A stretch of DNA of 64,000 nucleotides, taken from assembly GCF_008932115.1 (NCBI RefSeq), contig NZ_CP044543.1, forward strand, positions 992,001 to 1,056,000. The letters run 5' to 3'. Positions 1-8,337 of the stretch are shown here, in pieces (position 1 is the stretch's first letter; each line of letters begins with the position of its first letter). The notes under the pieces were generated by a model that saw only the letters and a list, made by a program, of their open reading frames with translations, was not told where the DNA came from and made no database searches. This DNA comes from Bradyrhizobium betae (lineage in GTDB: Bacteria; Pseudomonadota; Alphaproteobacteria; Rhizobiales; Xanthobacteraceae). The position numbers were made by a program, and so were the translations under genes.

Positions 1-387
1 CGCAAGAAGGTCTACGTCACCAATGCGGTGAAACACTTCAAATTCGTGCCGCGTGGAAAAGTCCGCCTGCACCAGAAGCCGTCGACGCCGGAGATCAAGG
101 CGTGCCGGCAATGGTATGAGCGGGAGCTTGCGGTGGTTCAACCCGATCTTGTCGTCGCGATGGGTGCGACCGCCGCGCAAAGCGTGTTCGGCAAGATCAC
201 GCCTGTCGGCAAGACCCGCGGCCGGCTGATCGATCTTCCCGACGGCCGCAAGGCACTCGTGACAGTGCATCCGTCCTACCTGCTGCGACTGCCTGATCCG
301 GAAGCGAAGGCGCTGGAATATCAGCGCTTTGTCGAAGACCTGAAGATCGCGGCCGGCTTGCAGAAGAAGGCCGCACGCGCCGCATAA
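1..387 (+). CDS. UdgX-type uracil-DNA glycosylase family protein (C-terminal part)
   Basis: The reading frame is open from base 1, so the N-terminus lies outside the window; 128 codons are visible. The visible part matches the second half of the UdgX branch of family 4/5 uracil-DNA glycosylases. It has VYVTNAVKHFKF, then a K-V-R-L-H loop (His at visible codon 24) in the position of the KRRIH loop whose His bonds covalently to the abasic site in UdgX, and a late HPSYLLR motif near the C-terminus that belongs to the glycosylase active site. The role is uracil recognition and removal or tight binding in DNA repair. The iron-sulfur cysteines expected in the N-terminal half cannot be checked. Family assignment is strong; the covalent chemistry is inferred from the family. 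Confidence 0.85.
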   Translation, partial: RKKVYVTNAVKHFKFVPRGKVRLHQKPSTPEIKACRQWYERELAVVQPDLVVAMGATAAQSVFGKITPVGKTRGRLIDLPDGRKALVTVHPSYLLRLPDPEAKALEYQRFVEDLKIAAGLQKKAARAA

Positions 388-485
388 ATACCGGTGAGAA
401 AGCGACAATACGACGCAGCTGTCATCCAGCCTTTCAAATCCATCGCGGACAATAGCCCTTCAAAAAAGCCAAGGGGCGTCCAAAA

Positions 486-2158
486 ATGACAGATGTTGCA
501 TTCGACCGTGCGGTAGGCGATCCGACGCCTGTCCAGCCGGCTTCCCGGCCCAATCTCGACAAGGGTTTCAACCCGCTGACGATGATCCTGTTCTTCGGCA
601 TCCTCGCCGCGGGCCTGCTGTTCGTCGCCTACAGCATCTATGTCGACGTCAACGCGACCGGAACGAAGGTCACGACCTATCTGCCCTACATGCTGTTGTT
701 CGTCGCGCTGCTGATCGCGCTCGGCTTCGAGTTCGTCAACGGCTTCCACGACACCGCCAATGCGGTGGCGACCGTGATCTATACCCATTCGCTGCCGGCC
801 GAATTCGCGGTGATGTGGTCGGGCTTCTTCAATTTCCTCGGCGTGCTGCTCTCCTCCGGTGCGGTCGCCTTCGGCATCGTCTCGCTGCTGCCGGTCGAGC
901 TGATCCTCCAGGTCGGCTCCAGCGCCGGCTTCGCGATGGTGTTCGCGCTGCTGATCGCCGCGATCCTGTGGAATCTCGGCACCTGGTATTTCGGCCTGCC
1001 CGCCTCCTCCTCGCACACGCTGATCGGATCGATCATCGGCGTCGGCATTGCCAACGCCGTGATGCGCGGCCGCGACGGCACCTCGGGCGTCGACTGGAGC
1101 AAGGCCACCGAGATCGGCTACGCGCTCCTGCTGTCGCCGCTGTTCGGCTTCGTCTGCGCCGCCGCGCTGCTGTTGCTGCTCAAGTTCGTGGTGCGCAACC
1201 CCGCCCTGTATGCGGCACCTGAAGGCAACAAGGCGCCGCCGCTCTGGATCCGCGGCCTGCTGATTGCGACCTGCACCGGCGTCAGCTTTGCCCACGGCTC
1301 CAATGACGGCCAGAAGGGCATGGGCCTGATCATGCTGATCCTGATCGGCACCGTGCCGACCGCCTACGCGCTTAACCGCGCGCTGCCGGAATCCCAGGTC
1401 GCCCAGTTCCAGAAGGCCTCGGAGTCCGCCGCCAAGGTGATCGCGGCCAAGGGTGCCGGCCACAGCATCATCGGCGATCCCCGTCCGGCGGTGACGCAGT
1501 ACATCGCCCTGCATAAGCTCAACGAGGGCACCTATCCCTCGCTCGCCGTGCTGGTAAAGGACGTCGGCGACCAGGTCGCCAAGTATGGCTCGCTCAACAA
1601 GGTGCCGGCGGAAGCCGTCGGCAACACCCGCAATGACATGTACCTGACCTCGGAAGCGATCCGCTTCCTGATGAAGGACAAGGAAAACGACCTCAGCAAG
1701 GACGATGTCGCGGTGCTCACTGCCTACAAGGGCTCGCTCGACGCCGCCACGAAGTTCATCCCGAACTGGGTGAAGATCGCGGTCGCCACGCGCTCGGCCT
1801 CGGCACCATGATCGGCTGGAAGCGTATCGTGGTCACGGTCGGCGAGAAGATCGGCAAGACCCATCTCACCTATGCGCAGGGCGCCTCCGCCGAGCTCGTC
1901 GCCGCCGCCACGATCGGCGCGGCCGACGTTTTCGGCCTGCCGGTCTCGACCACCCACGTGCTGTCGTCCGGCGTCGCCGGCACCATGGCCGCGAATGGTT
2001 CGGGTCTGCAAATGGCGACCATCCGCAACCTGCTGATGGCCTGGGTGCTGACGCTGCCCTGCGCGATCGCGCTGTCGGCCACGCTCTACGTGATCTTCTC
2101 GCGGATCTTCGGATCTTCCTTCCCTCTCCCCGTTCTTACGGGGAGAGGGTTAGGGTGA
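486..2158 (+). pseudogene. pit: PiT-family inorganic phosphate transporter, split by a one-base frameshift
   Basis: A sodium- or proton-coupled phosphate permease of the inner membrane. The first part (486-1811, 441 codons) carries the N-terminal PiT signature NGFHDTANAVAT and the second FAHGSNDGQKGMG, separated by several hydrophobic segments. It ends with an aberrant tail. The next frame, from about 1790 to 2158, continues the family sequence ([12 protein letters not shown], then [20 protein letters not shown]). Inserting one base after 1788 (GCC-A?C-GCG) restores GCC ATC GCG and one continuous protein of about 557 residues. The last residues ([14 protein letters not shown]) are encoded by the adjacent hairpin repeat. 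The frameshift may be a true mutation or a sequencing error. No DUF47 partner gene is adjacent. A single CTGTCAT, part of a Pho-box half site, lies at 419-425 but has no good second half. Confidence 0.85.
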
Positions 2159-2263
2159 GGGGCTGCATCCGCAATCGCGGTGAGAGACGGACTCGCGGAG
2201 AGTCCCCCTCACCCAAATTCGATCTTCGATCGAGTTGACCTCTCCCACAAGCGGGGCGAGGTG
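2121..2263. repeat. Intergenic long inverted repeat, copy A (diverged)
   Basis: The stretch begins with a ccctctcccc / ggggagaggg hairpin and continues to gtgagggg. It then runs through ccccctcaccc to cctctcccacaagcgggg, so the two ends pair in the same way as the copies at 39491-39645 and 63653-63796. It lies between two convergent genes and supplies the last codons of the phosphate transporter. It is more diverged than the other two copies. Confidence 0.6.
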
Positions 2264-2274
2264 AACAACAAGCC

Positions 2275-3447
2275 TTACGACGCCGCGAGCTGTTCCTCGA
2301 CCAGCTTGACCCAGTAGGACGTGCCGAACACGATCGCCTCGTCGTTGAAATTATAGGCGGGGTGATGCAGGCCAGCGCTGTCGCCGTTGCCGCAGAAGAT
2401 GAAGGCGCCGGGCCGCGCTTCCAGCATGTAGGCGAAATCCTCGGCGCCCATCAGCGGCGGCATCTCGTGCACATTGCCATCGCCCGCGACCTGCTTGGCG
2501 ATGCGCTTGGCCACCTCGGTCTCCGCGGCGTGATTGATCACGACGGGATAGTTGTTCTTGTAGTGCAGATCGATCCTGGCACCGGTGATCTGCGCGACGC
2601 CCGCCACCACTTCGCGCACGCGCTTCTCGACCAGCTTGCGCACCTCCGGCGACAGCGTGCGGATGGTGCCCCTCAAGGTCGCGGTCTGCGGAATGACGTT
2701 GCGGGCGTTGCCGGCGTGAAACTCACAGATCGAGATCACGGCCGATTCCAGCGGATCGACGCTGCGCGCGACGATCGACTGCAAGGCAGTGATCACTTGC
2801 GCGCCGACCAGCACGGAATCGACGCATTTGTGCGGACGCGCGGCATGGCCACCGACGCCTTCGATGTTGATGTCGACCTCGTCGGTCGCCGCCATGATCG
2901 CGCCCGGCCGGATCGCAAACGAGCCGACCGGAATGCCCGGACCGTTGTGCATGCCGTAGACCTGCTCGATGCCGAAGCGCTCCATCAGGCCGTCCTTGAC
3001 CATGGCCGCGCCGCCGGCGCCACCCTCCTCGGCCGGCTGGAAGATCACTACCGCGTCGCCGGCGAAGTTGCGGGTCTCGGCGAGATAGCGGGCTGCACCG
3101 AGCAGCATCGCGGTGTGGCCGTCGTGGCCGCAGGCGTGCATCTTGCCGGGCGTCTTGGAGGCGTAAGGCAGGTTGGTCTGCTCGTCGATCGGCAGCGCGT
3201 CCATGTCGGCACGCATGCCGATCACCTTGAGCCCCTCACCGGCCGGCTTGCTGCCCTTGATCACGCCGACCACGCCGGTCTGGCCGAGCCCGGTCACGAC
3301 CTGATCGCAGCCGAACTCGCGCAGCCGGTCCGCCACGAATGCTGCGGTGCGGTGAACGTCATACAGCAGCTCGGGATGCTCATGGATGTCCCGGCGCCAG
3401 GCCTGAATATCGGGTTGAAGGTCGGCGACGCGGTTCACGATGGGCAT
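2275..3447 (-). CDS. M20-family amidohydrolase (hippurate hydrolase / aminoacylase type)
   Basis: A 390-residue zinc- or manganese-dependent amidohydrolase of subfamily M20D, expected to cleave N-acyl amino acids or similar amides in the cytoplasm. Visible landmarks are HEHPELLYD near the N-terminus, MRADMDALPI, MHACGHDGHTAMLLGAA (metal ligands Cys and His about residues 106 and 108), the AEEGGAGG glutamate pair around residues 140-141, MHNGPGIPVGS and MGAEDFAYM near the end. Length is normal for the family. The ATG at 3447 is preferred over an in-frame TTG 12 bases upstream. It converges on the phosphate transporter, with a hairpin repeat between. The exact substrate cannot be told from sequence. 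Confidence 0.88.
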   Translation of the reverse strand: MPIVNRVADLQPDIQAWRRDIHEHPELLYDVHRTAAFVADRLREFGCDQVVTGLGQTGVVGVIKGSKPAGEGLKVIGMRADMDALPIDEQTNLPYASKTPGKMHACGHDGHTAMLLGAARYLAETRNFAGDAVVIFQPAEEGGAGGAAMVKDGLMERFGIEQVYGMHNGPGIPVGSFAIRPGAIMAATDEVDINIEGVGGHAARPHKCVDSVLVGAQVITALQSIVARSVDPLESAVISICEFHAGNARNVIPQTATLRGTIRTLSPEVRKLVEKRVREVVAGVAQITGARIDLHYKNNYPVVINHAAETEVAKRIAKQVAGDGNVHEMPPLMGAEDFAYMLEARPGAFIFCGNGDSAGLHHPAYNFNDEAIVFGTSYWVKLVEEQLAAS

Positions 3448-3621
3448 GAAGGATCTCAAACTTTGTTGAAAATACAGGACTGTCTACCATGCAAGGGCGA
3501 GTCCACCCAACCTGCCCAGCTGAGGCCTAGCCCTGCCCGCCCGGCATGGCCGGACTTGTCCCGCTCGGCCACGTCTGCCTATTAGGAGGGAACGTTAAGT
3601 GACCATCCGGGTGGAAGTAGA

Positions 3622-5241
3622 ATGCCAAGGCGGCTCGAAGGTGAGTTTGATTATATCGTCGTCGGAGCCGGCACGGCCGGCTGCATCCTCGCCAACCGGC
3701 TGTCGGCCGTACCAGGGAACCGCGTCCTCATCCTCGAGGCCGGAGGCGACGACAACTGGATCTGGTTTCACATCCCGGTCGGCTATCTCTTCGCGATCGG
3801 CAATCCACGCTCGGACTGGATGTTCAAGACCGAGGCCGAGCCGGGCCTGAACGGCCGCGCGCTCGCCTATCCCCGCGGCAAGGTCATCGGCGGCTGCTCC
3901 GCGATCAACGCCATGATCTCGATGCGCGGACAGGCCGCCGACTACGACCACTGGCGCCAGCTCGGCATGACCGGCTGGGGCTATGACGATGTGCTGCCGC
4001 TGTTCAAGCGGCTGGAAGATCATTTCCTCGGCGCGAGCGAGCACCACGGCGCCGGCGGTGGCTGGCGCATCGAGGCGCCGCGGCTGTCGTGGGATGTCCT
4101 CGATGCCGTCGGCGATGCCGCGGAAGAGATGGGCATCAAGCGCATTCCGGATTTCAACACCGGCGACAACGAAGGCACCAGCTATTTCCACGTCAACCAG
4201 AAGCGCGGCCGGCGCTGGTCGTCGGCGCGCGGCTTCCTCAAGCCGGCGCTGAACCGGGCGAACCTGCGGCTCGAGAAGCACGTGATGGTCGACCGCCTCA
4301 TCATCGAGCAGGGCCGCGCCGTCGGCGTGCGCTTCATCCAGAACGGCGAAATCGTCGAGGCGCGCGCCAAACGCGAGGTGGTGCTCTCGGCAGGCTCGAT
4401 CGGCTCGGTGCAGGTGCTGCACCGCTCCGGCATCGGGCCCGCCGACTGGCTGTCGCCGCTCGGCATCGATATCGTGATGGACAAGCCCGGCGTCGGACGC
4501 AATCTGCAGGACCATCTGCAGCAGCGGGCGATCTACAAGGTCGAGGGCGTGCGCACGCTGAACGAGACCTATTACAATCTGTTCCGCCGCGGCATGATGG
4601 GGCTCGACTATGCGTTCCGCCGCCGTGGGCCGCTGACGATGGCGCCGTCGCAGCTCGGCATCTTCACGCGCTCCGATGCGACGCGCGCACGCGCCAACAT
4701 CCAGTTCCACGTGCAGCCGCTGTCGCTCGACAAGTTCGGCGATCCGCTGCACCGCTTCCCCGCGATCACGGTGAGCGCCTGCAATCTCCAGCCGACCTCG
4801 CGCGGCACCGTGCGGCTGCGTTCGGCGACGCCTGATGAAAAGCCGATCATCGCGCCGAACTATCTGTCGACCGATGACGACCGCCAGGTCGGCGCCGACG
4901 CCATCCGCACCACGCGCCGCCTCATGCAGCAGAAGGCGCTGGCAAAATATCGCCCGAGCGAATATCTGCCCGGCCCCACCGTCGGCAACGACGATGCCTC
5001 GCTCGCCAAGGCCGCCGGCGATATCGGCACCACCATCTTCCATCCCGTCGGCACAGCGAAGATGGGCGCGGCGAACGATCCGATGGCGGTGGTCGACGAG
5101 CGCCTGCGCTTCTATGGCCTCGGCGGCCTTCGCATCGTCGACGCGTCCATCATGCCGACGATCACCTCGGGCAACACCAACACACCGACCGCGATGATCG
5201 CCGAGAAGGGCGCGACCATGATCCTGGAGGATGCGAAGTAG
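3622..5241 (+). CDS. GMC-family FAD-dependent oxidoreductase (alcohol/choline dehydrogenase-like)
   Basis: A 539-residue flavoprotein of the glucose-methanol-choline family that oxidises an alcohol or polyol. The Rossmann FAD motif GAGTAG is at residues 15-20, GMC signature 1 around RGKVIGGCSAINAMISMRG, and signature 2 around LSAGSIGSVQVLHRSG. The catalytic His lies in FHPVGTAKMG (H474), and the C-terminal SGNTNTPTAMIAE supplies the second active-site position, Asn instead of His. The start has a short GGAA upstream. An alpha/beta hydrolase begins 12 bases after the stop, so the two are probably co-transcribed and may act on the same compound. Substrate unknown. Confidence 0.9.
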   Translation: MPRRLEGEFDYIVVGAGTAGCILANRLSAVPGNRVLILEAGGDDNWIWFHIPVGYLFAIGNPRSDWMFKTEAEPGLNGRALAYPRGKVIGGCSAINAMISMRGQAADYDHWRQLGMTGWGYDDVLPLFKRLEDHFLGASEHHGAGGGWRIEAPRLSWDVLDAVGDAAEEMGIKRIPDFNTGDNEGTSYFHVNQKRGRRWSSARGFLKPALNRANLRLEKHVMVDRLIIEQGRAVGVRFIQNGEIVEARAKREVVLSAGSIGSVQVLHRSGIGPADWLSPLGIDIVMDKPGVGRNLQDHLQQRAIYKVEGVRTLNETYYNLFRRGMMGLDYAFRRRGPLTMAPSQLGIFTRSDATRARANIQFHVQPLSLDKFGDPLHRFPAITVSACNLQPTSRGTVRLRSATPDEKPIIAPNYLSTDDDRQVGADAIRTTRRLMQQKALAKYRPSEYLPGPTVGNDDASLAKAAGDIGTTIFHPVGTAKMGAANDPMAVVDERLRFYGLGGLRIVDASIMPTITSGNTNTPTAMIAEKGATMILEDAK

Positions 5242-5253
5242 CGTCGCACTACC

Positions 5254-6135
5254 ATGATCAATCCGCGCCGCTTTTCAATCGGGGCCGCCGACGCAGAGAT
5301 CGCCATGCTGCAATGGGGCGAGAGCGGCAAACCGGCTGCGCTCCTCGTGCACGGCACCGGGTTCGTCGCCGATGTCTGGGACGAGGTCGCGCGCGATCTC
5401 GCCTCGACCTACACCGTCTATGCACTGGACCGCCGCGGCCACGGCGCCAGCCACAAGCCCGGCGCCTATCAGTTCCTCGACTATGCCGAGGATGTTCGCC
5501 GGGTGGTCGATGCGCTTGAGCTGCGCGAGGTCTACGGCATCGGCCACAGCGCGGGCGCGACCGATCTTCTGCTTGCGGCACAACTTCGGCCGGGACGTTT
5601 CACAGGCCTGTTCGTGATGGAGCCGACGGTCATGGACCCGCGCGCGGCACGTTGCGGAGGATTGAACGACGAATCTCTCGCCCGCGTCGAGGGCACGCTG
5701 CGCCGACGCGCCGAGTTTGACAGTGCCGACGCCGTGTTCGAGCGCTACCGCACCGCTCCGGCATTTGCGGATTGGACCGAGACGTCGCTGCGCGCCTATG
5801 TACGCCACGGCTTCGTCCCGCTCGACGATGGCCGCGTTCGGCTCCGCTGCACGCCCGAGATCGAGTCGGCGATCCTGCGTCCGATCTACGAGGCGATGGA
5901 GCAGGTCTATGTCGGTGATACCCGCGGCAACCCGTTCATGGGGCTCGCCGAGATCAATTGCCCGGTGTGCGTCACGACCGCTGCGAAATCGGGGCCGATC
6001 TACAAGGAGATGGCGCGACGCGCCGTGTCGCTAATTCCGCGCGTCAGCACGCTGGTCTTTGAGGGAGCCGGGCACTGCGTGGCGCAGGAGGTCCCGGAGC
6101 GCGTGGTGGAAGCCGTGAGAGAGTTCGCGAAGTAA
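5254..6135 (+). CDS. Alpha/beta hydrolase
   Basis: A 293-residue alpha/beta-hydrolase fold enzyme. The oxyanion-loop motif VHGTGF is near residue 31, the strand motif YALDRRGHGAS follows, the nucleophile elbow G-H-S-A-G has Ser at residue 99, and the catalytic His is in EGAGHCVAQE (H274). No signal peptide, so cytoplasmic. It starts 12 bases downstream of the GMC oxidoreductase, which suggests a two-gene operon; a lactone or ester product of the oxidoreductase could be its substrate, but that is only inference. The stop is followed by a nested inverted-repeat element. Confidence 0.85.
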   Translation: MINPRRFSIGAADAEIAMLQWGESGKPAALLVHGTGFVADVWDEVARDLASTYTVYALDRRGHGASHKPGAYQFLDYAEDVRRVVDALELREVYGIGHSAGATDLLLAAQLRPGRFTGLFVMEPTVMDPRAARCGGLNDESLARVEGTLRRRAEFDSADAVFERYRTAPAFADWTETSLRAYVRHGFVPLDDGRVRLRCTPEIESAILRPIYEAMEQVYVGDTRGNPFMGLAEINCPVCVTTAAKSGPIYKEMARRAVSLIPRVSTLVFEGAGHCVAQEVPERVVEAVREFAK

Positions 6136-6140
6136 GTCTC

Positions 6141-6260
6141 GTGCCCCGGACGCGCTGCAGCGTGAAACGCTCCTGCGCAGAGCCGGGGCCAGAGCGCTCG
6201 AGTGTCGTGGGTCCCGGCTCTGCGGCGCACCGCCAAGAGCTGCACCGCGTCCGGGACACA
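6141..6260. repeat. Nested inverted-repeat element (REP/BIME-like)
   Basis: The outer arms gtgccccggacgcgctgcag (from 6141) and gctgcaccgcgtccgggacac (to 6260) are inverted copies with a few mismatches. Inside them a second pair, tgcgcagagccggggcc and ggtcccggctctgcggcgca, is also inverted. The whole can fold as a cruciform or long hairpin. It lies between two genes on the same strand and has no coding potential of its own. Only one copy was noticed in the window. Confidence 0.55.
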
Positions 6261-6364
6261 AGGGCGAACTCCCCCTCACGAAAACGTCATCGCAACCGGG
6301 AATAAGTCCCTCCCTCCTCCAATCACCTCCCCGAAGCCCAATTCCGGGCGAGAGGAGCTGCGCG

Positions 6365-7309
6365 ATGAGCGGACACGATCACGGCGACGACGGCGTCAGC
6401 CGCCGCAAGGTGCTGGAGTGCATGACCTGGGCCGGCACCGGGGTGCTCTGGACCATCACGGGCGGCGTGCCGCGCTCGCTCGGCATCATCGATTCCGCGC
6501 AAGCCGCGACCGCGGCCGCATCAGGCATGACCTTCCTCCAGATCAGCGACAGCCATGTCGGCTTCGACAAGCCGGCCAATCCCAACGCGCTCGGCACGCT
6601 GGAGGAAGCGGTCAACAAGATCAACGCCATGCCGGCCAAGCCGTCCTTCATGATCCACACCGGCGACATCACCCATCTGTCGAAAGCCGCCGAGTTCGAC
6701 AATGCCGAGCGCATCATCTCGCAGAGCAAGCTCGATGTGCACTACGTGCCCGGCGAACATGACTTCCTCGACGAGGACGTGAAGTTCTATCGCGAACGCT
6801 ACGGCCGCGGCACCAGGGGGGCGGGCTGGTATTCCTTCGACGCCGGCGGGGTGCACTTCATCGGCCTCGTCAACGTCGTCGATCTCAAGGCCGGCGGCCT
6901 CGGCAATCTCGGCGCCGAGCAGCTCGCCTGGCTCGAGGACGATCTCCGCGGCAAGTCGAAATCGACACCGATCGTGCTGTTCGCCCACATCCCGCTCTGG
7001 ACCGTCTATCCCGAATGGGGCTGGGGCACCGAGGACGGCGGCCGCGCGCTCGAATACGTCAAGGGCTTCGGCTCGGTCACCGTGCTGAACGGCCACATCC
7101 ACCAGGTGATGCAGAAGGTCGAGGGCAACGTCACCTTCCACACCGCGCGCTCGACCGCGTTCCCGCAGCCGGCACCGGGGACCGCCCCGTCGCCCGGACC
7201 GATGAAGGTCGAGGACGCCAGGCTCCGCGCCATGCTCGGCGTTGCCAGCGTCAACTTCAAGCAAAACGAGCAGCGGCTCGCGATCATCGACACGCCGCTG
7301 CAAGGCTGA
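6365..7309 (+). CDS. Twin-arginine-exported metallophosphoesterase
   Basis: A 314-residue calcineurin-like phosphoesterase with an N-terminal twin-arginine signal (SRRKVL at about residues 12-17, then a hydrophobic stretch and a cleavage-like AQAA), so it should be exported folded to the periplasm. Metal-binding motifs appear in order: ISDSHVG (D-x-H), HTGDIT (GD), PGEHDF in place of GNHD, FAHIPLW and NGHIHQ. The ribosome site GAGGAG lies 8 bases before the ATG. The cupredoxin gene starts 13 bases after the stop, so the two form an operon. The use of E in the GEHD motif is unusual but the other ligands are intact. Substrate unknown. Confidence 0.88.
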   Translation: MSGHDHGDDGVSRRKVLECMTWAGTGVLWTITGGVPRSLGIIDSAQAATAAASGMTFLQISDSHVGFDKPANPNALGTLEEAVNKINAMPAKPSFMIHTGDITHLSKAAEFDNAERIISQSKLDVHYVPGEHDFLDEDVKFYRERYGRGTRGAGWYSFDAGGVHFIGLVNVVDLKAGGLGNLGAEQLAWLEDDLRGKSKSTPIVLFAHIPLWTVYPEWGWGTEDGGRALEYVKGFGSVTVLNGHIHQVMQKVEGNVTFHTARSTAFPQPAPGTAPSPGPMKVEDARLRAMLGVASVNFKQNEQRLAIIDTPLQG

Positions 7310-7322
7310 ACGGAAATTGACA

Positions 7323-7646
7323 ATGAAGATACTCAATCGCCGCGACTTCGGTGTCGCTGTGGCCGCGGCCATCCTGCTGCCCGCAACAACTGCCCGTGCC
7401 GACGACATGGACGTGCACATCGACAATTTCGTTTTCCAGCCGGCCGAGCTCACCGTCAAGGTCGGCACCACCGTGACCTGGACCAACCGGGACGACATCC
7501 CGCACACCGTGGTGTCGGCCGGCAAGTTCAGGTCCAAGACCCTGGACACCGACGACAAGTTCTCGTTCACCTTCACCAATGCGGGCGACTACAAATATTT
7601 TTGTTCGTTGCACCCGCACATGACGGGGATGATCAAGGTTGAGTAA
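7323..7646 (+). CDS. Exported cupredoxin (plastocyanin/amicyanin-like copper protein)
   Basis: A 107-residue periplasmic single-domain copper protein. The N-terminus NRRDFGVAVAAAILLP, ending TARA, is a twin-arginine-like signal. The mature part is a cupredoxin fold (VGTTVTWTNRDDIPHTV) with the type-1 copper ligands visible: His in DIPHTV and Cys, His and Met in YFCSLHPHMTGM. It should carry electrons or hold copper in the periplasm. The ATG at 7323 is chosen because the signal peptide begins there. It follows the phosphoesterase by 13 bases and is separated from the downstream sigma factor by a strong hairpin. Confidence 0.9.
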   Translation: MKILNRRDFGVAVAAAILLPATTARADDMDVHIDNFVFQPAELTVKVGTTVTWTNRDDIPHTVVSAGKFRSKTLDTDDKFSFTFTNAGDYKYFCSLHPHMTGMIKVE

Positions 7647-7673
7647 CGCATCCAACCAAGGCATCAACGTCTT

Positions 7674-7703
7674 GCCCGGCCGGTGGTCCCACGCCGGCCG
7701 GGC
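7674..7703 (+). terminator. Hairpin between cupredoxin and ECF sigma genes
   Basis: Perfect 10-base arms gcccggccgg / ccggccgggc around a 10-base loop, 27 bases after the cupredoxin stop. No T run follows, so it is either a Rho-type or processing hairpin or a partial terminator allowing some read-through into the sigma factor. Confidence 0.5.
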
Positions 7704-7788
7704 TCGTGTGCCCTCGGTCACACATGCCGACCAAACGAGCCTGGACGAAACGACGCGACGCGCAGAACAAGAGGCAAAGCGAGGAGCG

Positions 7789-8337
7789 ATGCCCGCTATC
7801 GACGATCTGCAGAAGGCACAGCGCTTCCGCGAGGCGGCGCTGCCCTATCTCGACGACGTCTACACGCTCGCGCGCTATCTGCTGCGCGACGCCTCCGACG
7901 CCGAGGATGCGGTGCAGGAATGCTATCTGCGCGCGCTGAAGCATTTCGACAGCTATCGCGGGCCGGCGATGAAGCCCTGGCTGTTCGCGATCCTGCGCAA
8001 CGTCTGCAACGCCGAATATACCCGGCGCGCGCACAGGCATAGCGCGATCGAGGACACGCCCGGCGCCGCCGAGCAGACGCCGATCTGGCAGGAGAGCGAG
8101 GCGAGCCCGGAAACCGAGGTGCTGCGCAGCGGCGATGCCGGCGCGATCCGCAAGTTGATCGACGCACTCGCCGAACCGTTCAAGGAAACATTCGTGCTGC
8201 GGGAGATCAACAGCCTGTCCTATCGTGAAATCGCCGAGGCCGCCGGCGTGCCCGTCGGCACCGTGATGTCCCGCCTCGCCCGTGCCCGCGCCATGCTGCG
8301 TGCGGCCTGGACGGCGGAAGAGGAGCAAGCAAGATGA
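7789..8337 (+). CDS. ECF-family RNA polymerase sigma factor
   Basis: A 182-residue group-4 sigma factor. The sigma-2 region has YTLARYLLRDASDAEDAVQE and then WLFAILRNVCNAEYTRR; the sigma-4 helix-turn-helix has LSYREIAEAAGVPVGTVMSRLARARAML. The ATG at 7789 has a GAGGAG site directly upstream and gives the usual length; an earlier in-frame TTG at 7639 is rejected. Its stop overlaps the next start (ATGA), so it is coupled to its zinc-finger anti-sigma factor. The upstream phosphoesterase and cupredoxin genes are plausible targets. The signal is unknown. Confidence 0.92.
   Translation: MPAIDDLQKAQRFREAALPYLDDVYTLARYLLRDASDAEDAVQECYLRALKHFDSYRGPAMKPWLFAILRNVCNAEYTRRAHRHSAIEDTPGAAEQTPIWQESEASPETEVLRSGDAGAIRKLIDALAEPFKETFVLREINSLSYREIAEAAGVPVGTVMSRLARARAMLRAAWTAEEEQAR

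Noticed and set aside
419..440. Possible Pho box before the phosphate transporter (CTGTCAT)
   Set aside because: Only one half site is good; the second (CTTTCAA) has the wrong spacing (12 instead of 11) and two mismatches.
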